From an uncultured Marvinbryantia sp. (GTDB lineage: Bacteria; Bacillota; Clostridia; Lachnospirales; Lachnospiraceae): DNA of 64,000 nucleotides. Within the stretch, counting starts at the first letter, position 1. Each line of letters opens with the position of its first letter. Location of the stretch: NCBI RefSeq assembly GCF_905201705.1, contig NZ_CAJKOX010000007.1:62001-126000 (forward strand). The letters run 5' to 3'. Position numbers and translations under genes: made by a program. Below, one piece after another: positions 61,716-64,000 of the stretch. Below the pieces are notes generated by a model. It was not told where the DNA came from and searched no databases. It was given only the letters and a program-made list of their open reading frames with translations.

Positions 61716-61853
61716 ACGTTTAAGGAAGCATATATTATTTAAGAAACTAGAAGTGTAATATTGAGCAATTAGATTTAAGAGTAAAGTATAAAAGGTATAA
61801 GCTATGTTTAAGGAGTTGCCGCATTAAGTGATTGGTGCAGCAACTCTTTTTTT
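61716..61853 (+). ncRNA. Candidate small RNA of about 140 bases
   Basis: The span runs from the expected start of the 61681 promoter to an intrinsic terminator (stem 61811-61819 with 61840-61848, then a T-run to 61853). The body is AT-rich. The only open frame is a 7-codon one (ATG 61804, MFKELPH, with AAAGG eight bases upstream) running into the terminator stem. It could be a regulatory RNA, a tiny peptide gene, or a remnant. Confidence 0.45.
61811..61853 (+). terminator. Intrinsic terminator of the candidate small RNA
   Basis: A 9-bp stem including one G-U pair (61811-61819 with 61840-61848) has further pairing possible inside the loop and is followed by a run of seven T (61847-61853). Confidence 0.8.
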
Positions 61854-61860
61854 ATTCCCA

Positions 61861-62035
61861 CGAGCAATGAGCTAAGTAGACATGCCAGAGTGTCTATTTG
61901 GCGGTACTGTGTGCCGATGGCACACATTTAGCACCGACCGAAGTGAAACGCAGACCTGTCGTGTAGGATCAAATCCCCGATGCGTCCATCGCTACTAGCT
62001 TGATGCCCCGTATGCTTGCAACGGGGGATTTGACT
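61861..62035. repeat. Hairpin-rich non-coding element, possible non-autonomous mobile or palindromic repeat
   Basis: This G+C-richer block of about 175 bases sits between AT-rich flanks. It has three consecutive hairpins: a 12-bp stem with two G-U pairs (61871-61882 with 61891-61902), a perfect 8-bp stem with loop GAT (61908-61915 with 61919-61926), and a 10-bp stem (61969-61978 with 62024-62033). Its inner CCCCGT (62006) can pair instead with ACGGGG (62021). No reading frame is likely. Multiple copies in the genome would confirm a repeat family. Confidence 0.5.
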
Positions 62036-62036
62036 G

Positions 62037-62528
62037 CTATTCGATATGCAGCTTTCCGGTATTGTAGGTGTGTATTTTATTGCTCCACATACTTTGCACC
62101 CAGGCGGTGCGTTCTTTCGTATAGAGCAGAAAAATAAGATCCTTTGGCGGCCACTTCATACCGAGATTAAACCGTTCTGCGTCGTTTAATTCCTTTGGTG
62201 AAAAGTATAAATACATATCGCCGGTCTTATCGGGGTTCGATTTGTTGAATACTTTTGTTCCAATTACACCGGTTTCTTTTACCTGGCTCCAGAGAATTTT
62301 TTTGCGGGCGATTCCAAGAAACGAGCAGTATACGCCTTCCTCGTCTATCGTGACAGTGGAGCCGTAGACAAAAACAGGAAATACAAAAATAAGTGCCAGG
62401 ATTCCGAAGATAAGTGCGGAGAGCGGTTCCCGGATATAAAGCATGGCTCCGGAAATAGTGCCGCATACCAGAACTGTTCCGAGACCGACGGCAAATTTAT
62501 ATGGATTTGCAAAAAATCGTTTGCTCAT
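62037..62528 (-). CDS. Small membrane protein with a PH-like cytoplasmic domain
   Basis: This 163-residue protein has two adjacent TM helices (about residues 12-30 and 37-54), then a beta-rich domain starting STVTIDEEGVYCSFLGIARKKILWSQVKE. That pattern resembles bacterial PH-like (bPH) domains. The function is unknown. It ends at the hairpin-rich element and lies 23 bases downstream of the ROK gene in the same direction, so it is probably co-transcribed with it. Confidence 0.7.
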   Translation of the reverse strand: MSKRFFANPYKFAVGLGTVLVCGTISGAMLYIREPLSALIFGILALIFVFPVFVYGSTVTIDEEGVYCSFLGIARKKILWSQVKETGVIGTKVFNKSNPDKTGDMYLYFSPKELNDAERFNLGMKWPPKDLIFLLYTKERTAWVQSMWSNKIHTYNTGKLHIE

Positions 62529-62551
62529 GACTGTTTCCTTTCTGTATCAGA

Positions 62552-63775
62552 TTATTCCGTGAAGCTTTCCAGATCGCTGCTGATCGCAACAGCTGCTGCA
62601 CCGATAGCGCCGCTTAAGCTGCTGGCGTCCATGAAATGGAATTCTGTATCGGTATGTATTTTATTATAGAGATTTTGAGAGACAATATCCAGAAGGTCAG
62701 TACGATTCTGCGGATTCTGGAAAAGCTTGCCCTCGATCAGCATTTTCTGCGGACCGCTGAAATTAATAATGTTGGCGATTGCGAGTCCAAGCATGAAAAT
62801 AGCACCCTGGATAATTTCCCGGACCTTTGTATCCCCCTGCTTTTGCGCTTCAAGGATCATCTCCATCGTCAGACCTGAACCGGAGGGACAGAGCTTTTTC
62901 AAAAATGAAGATGTGCCGGAGGTTATAAGCTCACGGCAGGCGGAGATGATCACGTGATCTCCGGAGTAAGCTTCCAGACATCCGTGGTTTCCGCAGACGC
63001 AAAGCGGACCGGAAGGATTCATTACCATATGTCCGATCTCGCCGGCGCCGACAATGGACCCCATAGAGATGGAGGTATTTAATACAAAGGGACAGGCAAT
63101 TCCGGATGCAACAAACAGATACGCAAAGGTAGGAACATTGTTTAAAAGATCACGCTGGAACATCTGAGCAGCAGTGGCGCGGGCACAGGAATTGTTTTCC
63201 ACCTCAATTGGTCCGCGGTAGCCGGTAAGCGCTGCGATATCTCCGCGCAGATTCTTGTTTGCCCAGTTATAGCCGGGGTGGATGCCAAGATATCCGCTTT
63301 CCCGATCTACAAGTCCGGGGGTGCAGAAACCGATCCGCGCAATTTGGTCAAGCTTCAGACCACCTTTTTCTACGGTCTCCAGAATCATGCCGCATGCTGC
63401 CTGGATGTTTTGATTATAATCTTCATAGGGAGTTTCATCCTCTAACTGATAAAGGACGCTGCCGCGATAGTCTGTAATGCAGACGGCCCGGCGGGTGCCG
63501 CGCATTTCTACGCCAAGAAAATAGCGGGCATCTGCGTTAATGTCAATGAGATGTGCTTTGCGTCCAAGGTAGCCGGAGACGGCGCCGTCCACTTCATGCA
63601 CAATCCCGGCGGCAATCATTTTATTTACGCAGGCAGTGATCGTGGGAAGCGTGAGACCAAGCATCCCGGCAATATCAGACCGTTTCAACGGCCCATAATA
63701 GTAAATCATCCGGAGAATAGAAGAATGATTGGTTGCTTTGGAACGCACTGGGTTTGCACCTTGAGAAAACTGCAT
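62552..63775 (-). CDS. ROK-family transcriptional regulator (NagC/XylR type)
   Basis: This 407-residue regulator has an N-terminal winged helix-turn-helix (NHSSILRMIYYYGPLKRSDIAGMLGLTLPTITACVNKMIAAGIV) and a ROK sugar-binding domain with VENNSCARATAAQMF, GAGEIGHMVMN and the zinc motif CVCGNHGCLEAY. The glucokinase phosphate loop is replaced (FLGVEMRGTRRAVCITD), consistent with a sensor rather than a kinase. AGGGAAG precedes the ATG. AT-rich operator candidates flank its promoter and recur at the pgi and dehydrogenase promoters. Confidence 0.92.
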   Translation of the reverse strand: MQFSQGANPVRSKATNHSSILRMIYYYGPLKRSDIAGMLGLTLPTITACVNKMIAAGIVHEVDGAVSGYLGRKAHLIDINADARYFLGVEMRGTRRAVCITDYRGSVLYQLEDETPYEDYNQNIQAACGMILETVEKGGLKLDQIARIGFCTPGLVDRESGYLGIHPGYNWANKNLRGDIAALTGYRGPIEVENNSCARATAAQMFQRDLLNNVPTFAYLFVASGIACPFVLNTSISMGSIVGAGEIGHMVMNPSGPLCVCGNHGCLEAYSGDHVIISACRELITSGTSSFLKKLCPSGSGLTMEMILEAQKQGDTKVREIIQGAIFMLGLAIANIINFSGPQKMLIEGKLFQNPQNRTDLLDIVSQNLYNKIHTDTEFHFMDASSLSGAIGAAAVAISSDLESFTE

Positions 63776-63799
63776 AAATCCACTTCCCTTCTGTATAAG

Positions 63800-63835
63800 A
63801 TTATAGAAAAAGCATGTATAATTAATTTAATTAAT
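63800..63835. promoter_or_regulatory. ROK promoter region with AT-rich operator candidate
   Basis: On the minus strand a -10 TATAAT (63800-63805) is clear; the -35 region is poor and is covered by ATTAATTTAATTAAT (63821-63835), which carries the shared core ATTAATTTAA. This fits autoregulation. Confidence 0.55.
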
Positions 63836-63957
63836 GATTATAGAAAAATTATACAAAATGTACTTTTGGATTGCAAGTATGAAATTAGGGAAAATAAGGA
63901 AAAATGCGTGTACAATACAACCAAAAATAATGTATTATATTTAGTAATATCTCCCTA

Positions 63958-64000
63958 TTGACGAAAAAACATTGTCATTATATAATTAATTAAATTAAAT
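63958..64000 (+). promoter_or_regulatory. Outward promoter and operator candidate at the window edge
   Basis: TTGACG (63958-63963), 17 bases, TATAAT (63981-63986), reading out of the window. AATTAATTAAATTAAAT begins inside the -10, an inverse variant of the shared core with one mismatch. An operon divergent from the ROK gene should start just beyond base 64000. Confidence 0.7.

Noticed and set aside
1..64000. tRNA, rRNA, CRISPR arrays and transposase genes
   Set aside because: I looked for repeat-spacer patterns, recognisable RNA genes and transposase motifs and saw none; short structured RNAs could still have been missed by eye.

Overview
The window looks like chromosome from a Gram-positive, spore-former-related member of the Lachnospiraceae (Clostridia). 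The evidence is a Firmicutes-type division/cell-wall cluster starting with mraZ and rsmH, HPr kinase, YesM/YesN-type two-component regulators, a CUT1 sugar transporter without its own ATPase, a PPi-type phosphofructokinase, a Spo0E-like protein, consensus sigma-A promoters with 17-base spacers, and start codons that include TTG and GTG behind strong AGGAGG sites. Base composition is near 50% G+C in most genes. One gene (60850-61662) and the intergenic regions are clearly AT-richer. The exact genus cannot be told from this sequence.

Layout. (1) 1-12898 is a carbohydrate-utilisation locus: a GH78 alpha-L-rhamnosidase cut by the window edge, an IlvD/EDD-family dehydratase, a small amidohydrolase, a YesM/YesN sensor-regulator pair, a sugar-binding protein with two CUT1 permeases, and a Gfo/Idh/MocA dehydrogenase. 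(2) 13195-15347 holds ychF, lgt and a Spo0E-like small protein. (3) 15519-28906 is a dcw cluster: MraZ boxes, mraZ, rsmH, ftsL, two class B PBPs, mraY, murD, ftsW, murA, divIB, ftsZ. murE, murF, murG, murC, ddl and ftsA are absent. (4) 28964-43914 is housekeeping: a cell-wall amidase, a nucleotidyltransferase, galE, uvrC, hprK, glucokinase, a class A PBP, a YigZ-family gene, murI, two small genes and aspS. (5) 44053-55626 is a long apparent operon: glucose-6-phosphate isomerase, fructose-bisphosphate aldolase, PPi-type phosphofructokinase, a divergent triose-phosphate isomerase, a LarA-like nickel-pincer racemase/epimerase homologue, then a complete Dpp/Opp-type ABC transporter. (6) 55689-60727 has a LacI regulator divergent from an operon of medium-chain dehydrogenase, Gfo/Idh/MocA dehydrogenase and a second, paralogous binding protein without permeases. 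(7) 60776-64000 is accessory: an AT-rich DUF3825-like gene with a LexA box inside a consensus promoter, a possible small RNA, a hairpin-rich non-coding element, a small membrane protein, and a ROK regulator facing an outward promoter at the window edge.

How the parts may work together. Regions 5, 6 and 7 appear linked: the core ATTAATTTAA, or a one-mismatch variant, occurs at the pgi promoter, in the spacer of the dehydrogenase promoter, next to the ROK gene's own promoter, and at the outward promoter beyond it. I infer one regulon, with ROK as the likely regulator, joining an import system, two dehydrogenases, a LarA homologue and an upper-glycolysis module. The LacI regulator has its own candidate operators with a central CG. 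The most novel single locus is the DUF3825-like gene with SOS-type control.
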